In this document: in pieces, positions 20,346 to 31,283 of the stretch
Layout of the letters: every line of letters begins with the position of its first letter
Numbering within the stretch: the first letter of the stretch is position 1
Origin: Marinilabilia sp.
Lineage (GTDB): Bacteria > Bacteroidota > Bacteroidia > Bacteroidales > Marinilabiliaceae
Length of the DNA stretch: 64,000 nucleotides
Direction of reading: 5' to 3'
Assembly: GCF_016278715.1 (NCBI RefSeq)
Contig: NZ_JADQBH010000049.1
Location: 1-64,000, forward strand
Position numbers and translations under genes: made by a program
The notes under the pieces: model-generated
What the model was told of the DNA's origin: nothing
The model's input: the letters and a program-made list of their open reading frames with translations, nothing else
Database searches by the model: none

Positions 20346-20902
20346 GCACAATCCTTTAATTTAGGGCGTAAAAATACAACTTTATTATAAATGCTCAGCC
20401 CAACTTTTTGTTTGTTTCCAATGATTTTTTTTGCAATTTTGGTGCCGAAGTTCTTGATTGAAAATGTGTGGTTTGTTTATATATATGAAGCTTAACCACC
20501 TGGAAAACACAAGGCAACAAAAATATTTTGAACCAGATAAGGCATTTAAGTAGCACATTTGAAGCGGCATGTGACTTAATTTAGATGCAGCTATCCCTTT
20601 GGCGGAGGCAAAAGGTAGGTCCCTGAAAGGAGACAATTTGAATAATCCGGGGTAGCCGGGGCAAGTGAACAGGGTTCCCGGATGGGGGCCGGCAATTAGT
20701 ATTGAGGATTAAAGCAAAGTCCATTTTGCCACATATCCAAAAGGCAAGTAAAATATACAAGCATACTATTTTCAGTTGGTTGTATTTCTACTTTGATAAA
20801 AGTAAATATATCAAAAGTGAGGATTCCAGGCACTGACAACCCAAAGAATTAACAAAGAATAGTATAACAGACATATTTTGAACGGTTTATTACCTTAGTT
20901 AG

Positions 20903-21394
20903 ATGAAAGCGATGATGAAGAAATTATTTTTTTTAGTAATAGCGGTTTCCGTAATGACCTCATGCGCTTCGCTGCGCAAGGGGTCCTCCAAAATGGGAGA
21001 ATCACCTTATGCCGACGGAGTTAAAGATGACGGGATTGAGGTGCGTGACGATATTCAGCCCATTGTGGAACCAGAGAAAGCTGAATCTGAAGAACCTGCC
21101 ATAGTGGTAAGGGAAGAGAAAGTGAAGACGGTGGATGTGGATGAGACTTCCGAAAATATTTTCCGTTATTATGTTATAATTGGTTCTTTCCGTTATGTAG
21201 ACAATGCCCGAAATTACAAAACGGATTTGATACGAGAGGGTTTTGTTCCTGTAATATTGGAAAATGAAAACGGTTTGTTCAGGGTTTCAGTGGCTGCATA
21301 TAATGAAGAGCAACCTGCCCGGAATAATATTTCTTCTATTCGTCGTAATTACCCCAAATATGCTGATGTATGGCTATTAATCAGGAAGCAATAG
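20903..21394 (+). CDS. SPOR domain lipoprotein
   Basis: Lipobox MTSCASL; C-terminal YYVIIGSFRYVDNARNYKTDL...GLFRVSVAAY. Confidence 0.85.
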   Translation: MKAMMKKLFFLVIAVSVMTSCASLRKGSSKMGESPYADGVKDDGIEVRDDIQPIVEPEKAESEEPAIVVREEKVKTVDVDETSENIFRYYVIIGSFRYVDNARNYKTDLIREGFVPVILENENGLFRVSVAAYNEEQPARNNISSIRRNYPKYADVWLLIRKQ

Positions 21395-21452
21395 GAGAGA
21401 AGTTTGTTTATTAAATCAAGATATATCACGAAATTAACAATTAAACCGAATT

Positions 21453-22652
21453 ATGTATCAGCCGATTCAATTATCAGAAGATATTTTTTACGTTGGTGTT
21501 AACGACAGACGAACAGAACTTTTTGAAAATATGTGGCCTTTGCCACGGGGAGTTGCTTACAATTCATATCTCATCAATGACGACAAAATAGCACTTTTGG
21601 ATACTGTCGATATCGGACAGGTTGAGAAGTTCCTGAAGAAGATACATGCCATTATTGGGGATAAACCTATAGATTATTTGGTGATTAATCACATGGAGCC
21701 CGACCATGCCGGTTCGGTAAATATCATTCGCCAGTTGTATCCAGACCTGAAGATTGTGGGAAACAAAAAAACGCTTCCCATGGTGGAAGGATTTTTTGGA
21801 ATTACAGAAAATTTGGTGGAGGTGAAGGAGGGAGATGAGCTTGACCTTGGGAGGCACAAGCTTCAGTTTTATCTGGCGCCAATGGTTCATTGGCCCGAAA
21901 CAATGGTGACTTATGAGCAGTCGCAGAAAATACTGTTTTCGGCTGATGCCTTCGGAAGTTTTGGAACACTGGACGGTGGTGTTTTTGATGATGAAATGGA
22001 CTTCTCCTGGTTTCATGACGAGATGCGTCGCTACTATTCCAACATCGTAGGAAAGTACGGCAGCCCGGTTCAAAAGGCCCTTGAGAAACTTGGTGCGCTC
22101 GACATCAAGATGATTGCTGCTACACACGGACCAATCATTCGCAGTCACATCCCGGAAGTACTGAAAATGTATGATGACTGGAGTAGCCATAAAACGAAGG
22201 AAGGGGTGGTGATAGCATATGCTTCTATGTATGGAAATACCGAAGAGATGGCCGAAGTAACAGCCAGGGCTATCGCAGAGCAGGGAATTAAGGAAATCAG
22301 GATATATGATGTCTCTAAGACTCACTCCTCTTACATCATCTCTGATATTTTTAAATACAAAGCACTGGTGTTGGCCAGTCCGACCTACAGCAATGAACTG
22401 CATCCCAATATGGAAGCGCTTGTCAACAAGTTAAAACACATGGCCGTTAAAGACCATTATCTTGGTGTATTGGGCTCTTTTACCTGGGCCGGAACGGCTG
22501 CCAAGCGTCTGAAACAGTTTGGGGATGATCTGAAATGGGAAGTTATTGGCAATCCGGTAGAAGAAAAACACGCTTTAAAGAAACAAAAATACGACGAATG
22601 TCGTATACTTGGCGAATCCATAGCTGAAAAGCTAAAAACAGAAAGAGAATAA
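21453..22652 (+). CDS. FprA family A-type flavoprotein (flavodiiron protein)
   Basis: HMEPDHAGS metal-ligand motif, ATHGPI, flavodoxin domain YASMYGNTEEMAE. Confidence 0.95.
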   Translation: MYQPIQLSEDIFYVGVNDRRTELFENMWPLPRGVAYNSYLINDDKIALLDTVDIGQVEKFLKKIHAIIGDKPIDYLVINHMEPDHAGSVNIIRQLYPDLKIVGNKKTLPMVEGFFGITENLVEVKEGDELDLGRHKLQFYLAPMVHWPETMVTYEQSQKILFSADAFGSFGTLDGGVFDDEMDFSWFHDEMRRYYSNIVGKYGSPVQKALEKLGALDIKMIAATHGPIIRSHIPEVLKMYDDWSSHKTKEGVVIAYASMYGNTEEMAEVTARAIAEQGIKEIRIYDVSKTHSSYIISDIFKYKALVLASPTYSNELHPNMEALVNKLKHMAVKDHYLGVLGSFTWAGTAAKRLKQFGDDLKWEVIGNPVEEKHALKKQKYDECRILGESIAEKLKTERE

Positions 22653-22680
22653 AGAGTTTTCTTTTCCTTTCCTTTAAGAC

Positions 22681-22720
22681 CGAGGCTGTCTCTACCAATT
22701 GGAGATGGCCTTATTCTTTT
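22681..22720 (+). terminator. Putative Rho-independent terminator
   Basis: aggctgtctctaccaattggagatggcct followed by a T-rich tract. Confidence 0.55.
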
Positions 22721-22733
22721 TAAGTCTGCTCCT

Positions 22734-23288
22734 TTATCTTATTCCCAGTTCATCAATGTCGCGTCGAATGCTTTCCAAGGCTTTACTGACCGATAGATTT
22801 GCTGTAGCTCCGGCATCCTCAATAATTCTACGTCCCAGCTCAAATGAAGGCACATTAGGAGGAACTTGTACAGAGGCTGTATTGATCAGTCGTGAAACTT
22901 CCCCACGCGCTTTTTTTATCAGTTCCCAGGTATTGGCAGGTACATAAATCTGCATGGCAAGATTATGGTTAAATTCCGTCCGGATGGTTTTGAGCAAATG
23001 ACTTTGCAGATGGAATGCATTCATGTTTTTTTGTTGCTCGCGCAAAACCAACGATTCGGGTGAAATTCGCTCCAGAAAAAGGGAAAATCTCTCAAATGCC
23101 TGCAGACGTTGAGTCAGGATTGTATTTCCATTGGCCATCAAAAATTCCTGACGCCGCTTTTTTGCCTCGTGATCCAGAAACCATTTAACTAAAATCAGGG
23201 TGAAAACGGTAATTATCACAATCGGGGCAAGTATCCAGATGATTTGAATGCTTTCCATAATTAATAGTTCTTTTTTCTCCGAAAACAA
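22734..23288 (-). CDS. Conserved hypothetical membrane-anchored protein
   Basis: N-terminal TM helix followed by soluble domain; FSLFLERISPESLVLRE. Confidence 0.6.
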   Translation of the reverse strand: MFSEKKELLIMESIQIIWILAPIVIITVFTLILVKWFLDHEAKKRRQEFLMANGNTILTQRLQAFERFSLFLERISPESLVLREQQKNMNAFHLQSHLLKTIRTEFNHNLAMQIYVPANTWELIKKARGEVSRLINTASVQVPPNVPSFELGRRIIEDAGATANLSVSKALESIRRDIDELGIR

Positions 23289-23571
23289 AGTTAATTATTT
23301 AATTGAAATTTCTGATTTTACAAGACATTCCTCATCTTGCCGGGTGTAAAAAAAGATTATTTTTGTACTTTCTTTTCAAACTATTAACCGTTAAAAAACT
23401 CAACGCAGAGGCAATAATGTGAAGAGTTTTTTTCAGAGAATTAAGTTATACTTGTTGCTATGTAGGCAGTTTGTTATCAGTTTTTTGTTAATGATTTACG
23501 GAAGATTGTTTAAAGAGAAGATTTAGAAATTATTGTTTAGCCGATTTTTTGGTCATAAAAATATACCGAGT

Positions 23572-24765
23572 ATGAAACAATTATCTGACAGACTGACCGG
23601 GTTGTCTGAATCCGAAACAATAGCTATGTCTCAGCGAAGCAGGGAATTGCAACGCCAGGGGAAAGATATCATCAATTTGAGTGTGGGAGAACCTGATTTT
23701 CCATCCCCTCCGTATGTAAAAGAAGCAGCTATTGCAGCCATCGAGGATGATTTTACTCACTATCCCCCGGTTCCCGGAATTCCGGAATTGAGGGAGGCAA
23801 TTGTTGCCAAATTTAAAAGAGACAACAATCTGGAATATAAACCGTCTCAGATTGTTGTATCAACAGGCGGAAAGCAGGCATTGTCTAATGCCATTTATGC
23901 TTTGGTCAATGAGGGGGATGAAGTAATAATTCCTTCCCCTTATTGGGTGAGTTATCCTGCTATGGCACAACTGGCCGGTGGAAAATCGGTATTTGTCTAT
24001 GCCGGTATTGATCAGGATTTTAAAATGACCCCGCAGCAGTTGGAAGATGCCATTACTCCAAAATCCAAAGTGCTTTTGCTGAACAGTCCCTGTAATCCAA
24101 CAGGTAGTGTTTACTCTTTGGAAGAGTTAAAAGCACTTGCAATTGTATTGGAACGTCATCCCAATGTTTTTGTGATTTCTGATGAAATTTATGAATACAT
24201 CAACTATGAGGTTCCACATCACTCCATGGCCGAAATTCCCTCCCTGAAAGAAAGGGTGATTATTGTGAATGGCGTATCAAAAGGTTATGCAATGACTGGC
24301 TGGAGAATTGGCTATATGGCTGCTCCCGAGTGGGTTGCATCGGCTTGCTCCCGTTTGCAGGGACAATATACTTCTGGTACTTCTACTATTTCTCAAAAGG
24401 CTGCGCTTGCTGCAATTGAAGGTCCGCTGGAATATACCCGTTCTATGGTAGATGCTTTTAGGCGAAGGCGTGAATTGGTGGTTAAAATGGCCAATGAAAT
24501 ACCGGGACTGAAAAACAACAATCCGGCAGGTGCATTTTACCTGTTTCCCAATGTGAGCTCGTTTTTTGGAAAAAGCTTCAACGGACATACGATTGAAGAT
24601 GCTCGTGATCTGAGTTTCTACCTGTTGGAACAAGCCTATGTGGCAACCGTTAGCGGAACCGCCTTTGGAAATAAAAATTGCATTCGATTTTCTTATGCGA
24701 CCAGTGATGAGTTGCTGGTGGAGGCCATGAAGCGAATTAAAAAGGCTCTTGCAGCGCTAAAATAG
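23572..24765 (+). CDS. Pyridoxal phosphate-dependent aminotransferase (class I/II, AspC-like)
   Basis: NLSVGEPDFPSPP, NSPCNPTGSVY, SDEIYEY, GVSKGYAMTGWRIGY. Confidence 0.95.
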   Translation: MKQLSDRLTGLSESETIAMSQRSRELQRQGKDIINLSVGEPDFPSPPYVKEAAIAAIEDDFTHYPPVPGIPELREAIVAKFKRDNNLEYKPSQIVVSTGGKQALSNAIYALVNEGDEVIIPSPYWVSYPAMAQLAGGKSVFVYAGIDQDFKMTPQQLEDAITPKSKVLLLNSPCNPTGSVYSLEELKALAIVLERHPNVFVISDEIYEYINYEVPHHSMAEIPSLKERVIIVNGVSKGYAMTGWRIGYMAAPEWVASACSRLQGQYTSGTSTISQKAALAAIEGPLEYTRSMVDAFRRRRELVVKMANEIPGLKNNNPAGAFYLFPNVSSFFGKSFNGHTIEDARDLSFYLLEQAYVATVSGTAFGNKNCIRFSYATSDELLVEAMKRIKKALAALK

Positions 24766-24938
24766 AGATTGATTTTTGATAAGTGCGATTTGTCCTCTAT
24801 CTTTATAGTCTCTGAAGGAAACAACAGAACTGAAAGGTGAAGTTTCCCGATGGAATTGTATTTGTGAGTCTGGCAATAAAGAAGCTTTATAAACCGGGCT
24901 CATTTTTCAGCGGTTCATTTGTAATTAATAGGGAGTCC

Positions 24939-25676
24939 ATGGCAAAAGAAACACAACCGATTCTTAATAAAAAAGGTAATATCATTGAGGTTTCCGACGG
25001 CCTGGTGCGCCAGAAAGAACACATTATTCTCAGGGATGTAAATCTGGAAGTCAAACCGGGAGAATTTGTTTACCTCATAGGTCGTGTGGGTAGTGGGAAA
25101 TCTAGTCTGCTAAAAACGTTCTACGGAGATCTTCCGTTCACCGATGGCTATGGATTTGTTGCAGGTTATAGTCTAAAGTTACTGAAAACCCGGCAACTTC
25201 CTTTTCTTAGGCGAAAAATGGGGATTGTTTTTCAGGATTTTCAGTTGCTTACCGACCGGAATGTTTATGACAATCTTCAGTTTGTTCTGAAAGCCACAGG
25301 ATGGAAAAATCAAACCGATATGGATCACCAGATTCGCGATGTTCTGTCGAAAGTGGATATGGTTCATAAAGGATATAAAATGCCGCATCAACTGTCGGGT
25401 GGCGAACAGCAACGTATTGGTATTGCCCGTGCACTGCTCAATAAACCCGATTTAATTTTGGCTGATGAGCCTACCGGAAATCTGGATCCCGATACGTCGG
25501 ATGATTTGCTGGATTTACTTCACACCATCTGTAAAGAAGAGTCTAAAACGGTGGTGATGGCGACACACAATTACGGATTGATTAAAAAGTTCCCAGGACG
25601 CACCATTCGTTGTGAAAATACAAGGCTGGTGGAATCGGCTCAGGAAGAAATTGATTTTGATCAATTGATTGAATAA
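24939..25676 (+). CDS. ftsE: Cell division ATP-binding protein FtsE-type ABC ATPase
   Basis: [44 protein letters not shown]; start placed at ATGGCAAAAGAAACACAACCG. Confidence 0.85.
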   Translation: MAKETQPILNKKGNIIEVSDGLVRQKEHIILRDVNLEVKPGEFVYLIGRVGSGKSSLLKTFYGDLPFTDGYGFVAGYSLKLLKTRQLPFLRRKMGIVFQDFQLLTDRNVYDNLQFVLKATGWKNQTDMDHQIRDVLSKVDMVHKGYKMPHQLSGGEQQRIGIARALLNKPDLILADEPTGNLDPDTSDDLLDLLHTICKEESKTVVMATHNYGLIKKFPGRTIRCENTRLVESAQEEIDFDQLIE

Positions 25677-25680
25677 AAAG

Positions 25681-25735
25681 GCAAAGAGCATGGAGCATGG
25701 GGTATGGAGCAGAGAGCATGGAACATGGAGCAAAG
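25681..25735. repeat. Degenerate heptamer-type repeat (AGCATGG)
   Basis: agagcatggagcatggggtatggagcagagagcatggaacatggagca. Confidence 0.8.
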
Positions 25736-25836
25736 GGGTAACTCTTCAGCTCATAAATATTCCGGCATAGATTTGATTAAGAGGCAAAAACTGTGTTACT
25801 TTGCAGCTTGTTTAACGAACAAAAAAGAATATAAGA

Positions 25837-26364
25837 ATGGAAATTGCAAGAAACAAATTCGTATCGCTTTCATATCAATTGCGTCTCAATGGTGCCGAAG
25901 GTGATTTAGTAGAAGAAACCGGAGAGAACAATCCTTTACAATTCGTTTATGGAGCTGGAAAAATGATTGAGATGTTCGAGAAGAAAATCGAAGGTCTTAA
26001 TGAAGGTGACAATTTTAAATTTGAATTAAAGGCAGACGAGGCTTATGGCCAGGTTAATACTGATGCTATTGTGGATCTGCCTAAAAATATTTTTGAAGTA
26101 GAGGGTCAGATTGATGATTCATTGCTCAAAGTTGGTAACATGGTGCCTATGCAGGATGCCAATGGTAACCGGTTGAACGGTATTGTTCTGGAAGTAACAG
26201 ACGATACTGTAAAAATGGATTTTAACCATCCTTTGGCGGGCGATGATTTGCATTTTGCCGGTCAGGTACTGGAAGTGCGTGAAGCCACCGAGGACGAACT
26301 CGTTGAAGCTGTTGGCGGAGACGGATGTAGCTCTGGTTCATGTGGAGACGGATGTAGCTGCTAA
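25837..26364 (+). CDS. slyD: FKBP-type peptidyl-prolyl isomerase (SlyD-like)
   Basis: [46 protein letters not shown]; Cys-rich tail [16 protein letters not shown]. Confidence 0.92.
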   Translation: MEIARNKFVSLSYQLRLNGAEGDLVEETGENNPLQFVYGAGKMIEMFEKKIEGLNEGDNFKFELKADEAYGQVNTDAIVDLPKNIFEVEGQIDDSLLKVGNMVPMQDANGNRLNGIVLEVTDDTVKMDFNHPLAGDDLHFAGQVLEVREATEDELVEAVGGDGCSSGSCGDGCSC

Positions 26365-26386
26365 TATTTAAGCAAAATTTTATAGA

Positions 26387-26424
26387 AAAGGGTGTTTCAT
26401 TGACTGATGGAACACCTTTTTTTT
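26387..26424 (+). terminator. Putative Rho-independent terminator
   Basis: gggtgtttcat-tgactg-atggaacacctttttttt. Confidence 0.75.
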
Positions 26425-26489
26425 GCTCATGTAGCCTGCATCACCTATTTTTACAACTCATTTTTAGAAACGACATAAACAATTATACG

Positions 26490-27560
26490 ATGGCAGGTAA
26501 CACATTTGGCAGGATTTTTAAACTGACTTCTTTTGGTGAATCTCACGGACGTGGTGTTGGGGGAATTCTGGAAGGCGTAAAGCCCGGGTTGGAACTGGAT
26601 ATGGAATTTATTCAGCACGAACTGGATAGACGGCGACCGGGACAGTCGAAAATTACTACTCCCCGCGACGAAAAAGACCGGGTTGAATTTATTTCCGGGG
26701 TAATGGACGGAAAAGCCACCGGAACTCCTTTGGCCTTTGCCATCTGGAATAAAGACCAGAAGTCCAATGATTATGACAACCTGAAAGAACTGTATCGTCC
26801 TTCTCATGCCGATTACACCTATGATGCCAAATACGGAATCCGGGACCATCGGGGTGGAGGTCGTTCATCTGCCCGGGAGACTATTGCCCGGGTGGTAGCA
26901 GGTGCTATTGCCAAACTGATGCTGAAGGAAATTGAGGTGGACATCACCGCTTTTGTTTCCCAGGTGGGAGAACTGATTATGGAGGATATTCCCGCCGATT
27001 TGTCGACCATTGAATCCACCCCGGTTCGTTGCCCTGATACAGAGATGGCCGAACGCATGATAGATTACATTGATAATATCCGTCAGGATAAAGACTCCGT
27101 GGGCGGGGTCGTTAGCTGCGTGATTAAAAATGCTCCGGCAGGTCTGGGAGATCCGGTTTTCGATAAACTTCATGCCACTTTGGGACAGGCAATGCTTTCC
27201 ATCAATGCCGTAAAAGGTTTCGAATACGGAATGGGCTTTAAAGCTTCTTCTATGAGAGGGTCGGAGCACAATGATGAGTTTTATACTGAAGATGGAACAG
27301 TTAAAACCCGTACCAATCGCTCCGGAGGGGTACAGGGGGGTATCTCCAACGGTGAAGAGATTGTTTTTCGCGTGGCCTTTAAACCTGTTGCAACCATTCT
27401 TAAAGATCAGAATACTGTGGATAAATCCGGCAATGAAGTGGTGATGAAAGCCCGCGGACGACATGACCCCTGTGTGGTTCCCCGTGCAGTTCCTATTGTG
27501 GAGGCTATGGCTGCTATGGTAATTTTAGACGCATGGCTGATGAATAAAACCTATCGGTAA
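26490..27560 (+). CDS. aroC: Chorismate synthase
   Basis: [68 protein letters not shown]. Confidence 0.97.
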   Translation: MAGNTFGRIFKLTSFGESHGRGVGGILEGVKPGLELDMEFIQHELDRRRPGQSKITTPRDEKDRVEFISGVMDGKATGTPLAFAIWNKDQKSNDYDNLKELYRPSHADYTYDAKYGIRDHRGGGRSSARETIARVVAGAIAKLMLKEIEVDITAFVSQVGELIMEDIPADLSTIESTPVRCPDTEMAERMIDYIDNIRQDKDSVGGVVSCVIKNAPAGLGDPVFDKLHATLGQAMLSINAVKGFEYGMGFKASSMRGSEHNDEFYTEDGTVKTRTNRSGGVQGGISNGEEIVFRVAFKPVATILKDQNTVDKSGNEVVMKARGRHDPCVVPRAVPIVEAMAAMVILDAWLMNKTYR

Positions 27561-27579
27561 GTTTTTGATTGGAAATAAT

Positions 27580-28988
27580 ATGTTGAAAAAACTTCCACTT
27601 CATTGGAAAATTATTATCGGCCTGGTTTTGGGAATAATTTGGGCCCTGGCATCCAGCTGGCTGGGGTGGGGCTCATTCACCGAGAGTTGGATTGCACCCT
27701 GGGGCCGGATTTTTATTGATCTGCTGAAACTGATTGCTGTTCCGCTGGTACTGTTTTCTATTATTGGTGGAATTGTTAGCCTTGGACATCCCCGGGACCT
27801 GGGGAGACTGGGTGGAAAAACGTTGTTGTTGTATCTGACGACCACCATTATTTCGGTTACGGTGGGGCTGGTGCTGGTTAATGTATTGGCTCCCGGCAAA
27901 GCCCTGGATAAAGAGGTAAGGCTCGAAAACAGAATGGCCTACGAACTTTGGCTTCAGGAACGGGGTATGAGGCCCAAAGACGGGCGCTGGTTTTCTCAGG
28001 ACAGCACTTATCAGGAGGTATTAAACAAGGTTGTCGAAAAAAGTGGTTTTGAAGAAACCGAGGAGGTCAGAGTTCGTCTGGAAACAGCACAAAAAGCCAA
28101 TGAAGATGGTCCTTTGGTATTTTTGGAGGAAATGGTGCCGGGGAATCTGTTTTTTAGCCTTTCCGATAACCGGAATATGTTGCAGATTATTTTTTTTGGA
28201 ATATTCTTTGGAGTCGCCCTGTTGTTTATACCTGGCGAAAAGGCAGCTCCCCTCAAAAAGCTAATTGATTCTATTGCGGCGGTTTTCCTCAAGATGGTGG
28301 AGGTGATAATGGCCGCAGCTCCCTTTTTTGTTTTTGCATTAATGGCTGGAATGGTCAATCAAATGGCAGGGGGTAATCCTGGTCATGTGTTGGAACTGTT
28401 TAAAGGACTTACCTGGTATTCTCTGGTGGTGGTACTGGGCCTGGTAATTATGGCTTTTGTCATTTATCCGGCTTTTATGGCCTTTTTTGTCAAAGGGATG
28501 TCTTTTAGGGATTTCCTTAGGGGCATTAGTCCTGCTCAGATGCTTGCTTTTACAACCAGCAGTAGCGCTGCCACGCTTCCGGTGACCCTGGAGTGTGTGG
28601 AAGAGAATTTGAAAGTGGACAAGCGGATTTCCAGTTTTGTGTTGCCTATCGGGGCAACCGTCAATATGGACGGAACCAGTTTATACCAGGCAGTGGCAGT
28701 GGTTTTCTTGCGCAGATGCATCTGGTTGATTTGAGTATCGGTCAGCAGTTAATGGTTGTGCTTACGGCCACCCTTGCCAGCATTGGAGCCGCAGCCATAC
28801 CCAGTGCAGGGGTAGTGATGTTGATGGTGGTTTTAAGCTCCGTAGGGCTGAATCCGGCATGGATAGGCATTATTCTGCCAGTGGATCGCATACTGGACAT
28901 GATGCGCACGGTCGTGAATGTGACGGGTGACGCAACCGTCTCGACCATTGTGGATAAAACCACAAAACTTGAAGAACCAACCGAGTAA
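27580..28988 (+). pseudogene. Dicarboxylate/amino acid:cation symporter (DAACS/GltP family), interrupted by a single frameshift near 28710
   Basis: Frame 1 ends ...TVNMDGTSLYQAVAVVFL-RRCIWLI*; the overlapping frame continues ...FLAQMHLVDLSIGQQLMVVLTATLASIGAAAIPSAG. One G missing in ttg(g)cgcag would restore VVFLAQMHLVDL. Confidence 0.88.
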
Positions 28989-29086
28989 TTCTTGTCAATC
29001 ATAAAACATCGCGCCAAGCATCACTGATTTCCGTTTCAACTTATACGTCATCTTTTACATGACACAACACTAGGGGGGGCAATATG

Positions 29087-30448
29087 TTACAGACAAGGCT
29101 CTTCCACTTTTGTCGCTGAGATTTCTGATTCTTTACAATTACTGATTTCTCTTTTTTCACCAGTTATTATATCCGGCGAAAATGAGAAAATAAAAGTGGA
29201 ACCTTTATTGACTTCAGAATGAAGTTTTATCTGACCATCTAATAGATTCAGGATTGCTTTGCAGATGGATAAGCCCAAACCTACGCCATCAGAGTTTGTG
29301 TTGCCGTTCGATGCGTTATTTAGTTGGCTGAAACGTTCAAAAATTTTCGCCTGTTGCTCTTTGGGTATTCCCGGCCCTGTGTCAAAAACAAAAAAATGTA
29401 CCTGTTGATTTTTAAATCTTATTCCATAGCGGATTTCACCTTGCTGCGTAACCTTTATTGCATTGGTTATGAGGTTGGAGAATACCTGGAACAACAATGT
29501 CCTGTCACTTCTTATAATGGTATTCTTTAACTCTTCGGGAAGATCCTGTTCCAGATATAGATTGGTTTTATTGATTTGAGTGATATGGGCATTGTAAATT
29601 TGCGAAAATAAAGAAGCGACACAAAATTCTGAAGTATTTATTTCAACCAGTTTTGCTTCCAGTTTGGAAAGGTCCAGGATATTGTTGAGCATATTTAGCA
29701 AAAGGTCGCTGTTTTGCTTAATAATGTCAATATAATCGTGTTGTTCATTTCGGGATACGTCAGGGTGTTTGAGTAATTCCGCAAACCCAACGATGGCATT
29801 CATGGGTGTACGGATTTCATGACTCATATTGGCCAGATAAGCCGATTTTTGTCGATTGTCCTGTTCTGCCTGCTCTTTTTGTTGAATAATAATGCGTCGC
29901 GAATAGGAAAGAGCCGGCACTACTGCCAGAAAAAGAAATGAAACAACAACAAGAAAATCCAGAATTCGCTGTTCTGTTGATTGATATTGTAAAATCAAAT
30001 CGGGAAAATAGAATTCCAGCAGAATGAGTGCAACCAGATTAACACCAATTAAAAGAGAGATATAGCCGGCTCCGGGTTTTGGCTCCATGTAAACAATGAG
30101 TGCCATGAATGCCATGAAAATAAGGGGAGACGGGCTCTTGGATCCTCCATTGTATATCCACATGCCATTGAGAGTAATTACGACAGAGAGATAAAAGAGG
30201 CTTTTGGCAATGGTCCGATACTTTTTTCCGGGATGACGGTTCAGATAAAAGACAATCAAAAGGATCAAACTTAGTAATCCACTCCAGGCAGCAACCATTG
30301 TGGGAAGACCGATGAGTAAATTAAAAACGGTACTTAAAGCGGCAAATAGAAAAGCCAGGCAGATGATGATACAAAAGAAATGTTCTGTAAAGTCGTCTTT
30401 TCCGGTTAGGATTCTTTTTATCAAACTATGTGCATGATCTTTAAACAT
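29087..30448 (-). CDS. Membrane sensor histidine kinase (HisKA + HATPase_c)
   Basis: NMSHEIRTPMNAIVGFAELL, VFSNLITNAIKVT, FDTGPGIP, GVGLGLSI; N-terminal TM helices. Confidence 0.93.
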   Translation of the reverse strand: MFKDHAHSLIKRILTGKDDFTEHFFCIIICLAFLFAALSTVFNLLIGLPTMVAAWSGLLSLILLIVFYLNRHPGKKYRTIAKSLFYLSVVITLNGMWIYNGGSKSPSPLIFMAFMALIVYMEPKPGAGYISLLIGVNLVALILLEFYFPDLILQYQSTEQRILDFLVVVSFLFLAVVPALSYSRRIIIQQKEQAEQDNRQKSAYLANMSHEIRTPMNAIVGFAELLKHPDVSRNEQHDYIDIIKQNSDLLLNMLNNILDLSKLEAKLVEINTSEFCVASLFSQIYNAHITQINKTNLYLEQDLPEELKNTIIRSDRTLLFQVFSNLITNAIKVTQQGEIRYGIRFKNQQVHFFVFDTGPGIPKEQQAKIFERFSQLNNASNGNTNSDGVGLGLSICKAILNLLDGQIKLHSEVNKGSTFIFSFSPDIITGEKREISNCKESEISATKVEEPCL

Positions 30449-30562
30449 ACTGGGTTAAGCTTTTATTCCGCGCAAATTTCTAAAAATATCCCCAGATTGT
30501 AAAGTTATTTCATAAAAAAAATATATTTTTGTGGCCGTATTTGAGCAGTCAAGCAATATTTT

Positions 30563-30639
30563 CGGGGTGTAGCGCAGCCCGGTAGCGCGCGTCGTTCGGG
30601 ACGACGAGGTCGTAGGTTCGAATCCTGTCACCCCGACCA
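30563..30639 (+). tRNA. tRNA-Pro (anticodon CGG), CCA encoded
   Basis: Acceptor CGGGGTG/CACCCCG, anticodon stem CGTCG-TTCGGGA-CGACG, T-loop GGTTCGAATCC, 3' ACCA. Confidence 0.95.
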
Positions 30640-30646
30640 AAAATTT

Positions 30647-30687
30647 AAAAAGCCACATGAACTTTTATGTTTGTGTGGCTTTTTTTG
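30647..30687 (+). terminator. Putative terminator of tRNA-Pro
   Basis: aaaaagccacatgaac..gtttgtgtggcttttttt. Confidence 0.75.
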
Positions 30688-30822
30688 GTGCTTTCCCGTT
30701 CTCAAAGAGGGAAGAAAAGGACCACATCCAAAATCCGGTTGTTTTTTATGTTATTTAAATAAACGTGTTGCTTTCTTGGTTATGAAACAATTCAGGCTAA
30801 AAAAAATGGACTTATTTAAAAG

Positions 30823-31248
30823 GAACTGAAAACTGAAATTCTCATTAATTCCAGTCCGAAAAAAGTTTGGGCTATCCTCACCGATTTTGAAAATTTCCCT
30901 TTCTGGAATCCTTTTATCACTTCTATTAAGGGTGAAGTAGTACCGGGAAAGAAAAAATCGGTAAGGATTGTTCCTCCTGGATCTAGAGGTATGATCATTA
31001 AACCTGCGATTAAAACTTTTAACCCCAACCGTTAGTTAAGCTGGCTGGGGTGATTGTTTGTAGCCGGTATTTTTGATGGAAAACACTCTTTCAAATTAAT
31101 CGACAATGAGAACGTGACTACAACTTCCATTCACAGTGAGAATTTCAACGGACTACTTGTGGCTTTTCTGAAAAAAATGATTGACAAAAAAGTGAAAACA
31201 GGCTTTAAGATGATGAATGAAAAATTGAAAGAAATAGCAGAACAATAA
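30823..31248 (+). pseudogene. SRPBCC (Polyketide_cyc2) family protein, pseudogene with two in-frame stops and no start codon in frame
   Basis: One frame reads ELKTEILINSSPKKVWAILTDFENFPFWNPFITSIKGEVVPG...TFNPNR*LSWLG*LFVAGIFDGKHSFKLIDNENVTTTSIHSENFNGLL...KKMIDKKVKTGFKMMNEKLKEIAEQ. Confidence 0.8.
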
Positions 31249-31283
31249 CCTTTTTAATCATACATTTTAAAGCTCAAATAATT

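Noticed and set aside
21564-22403. Large antisense ORF (279 aa) opposite the flavodiiron gene
   Set aside because: Shadow ORF of a strongly supported CDS; composition is non-protein-like.
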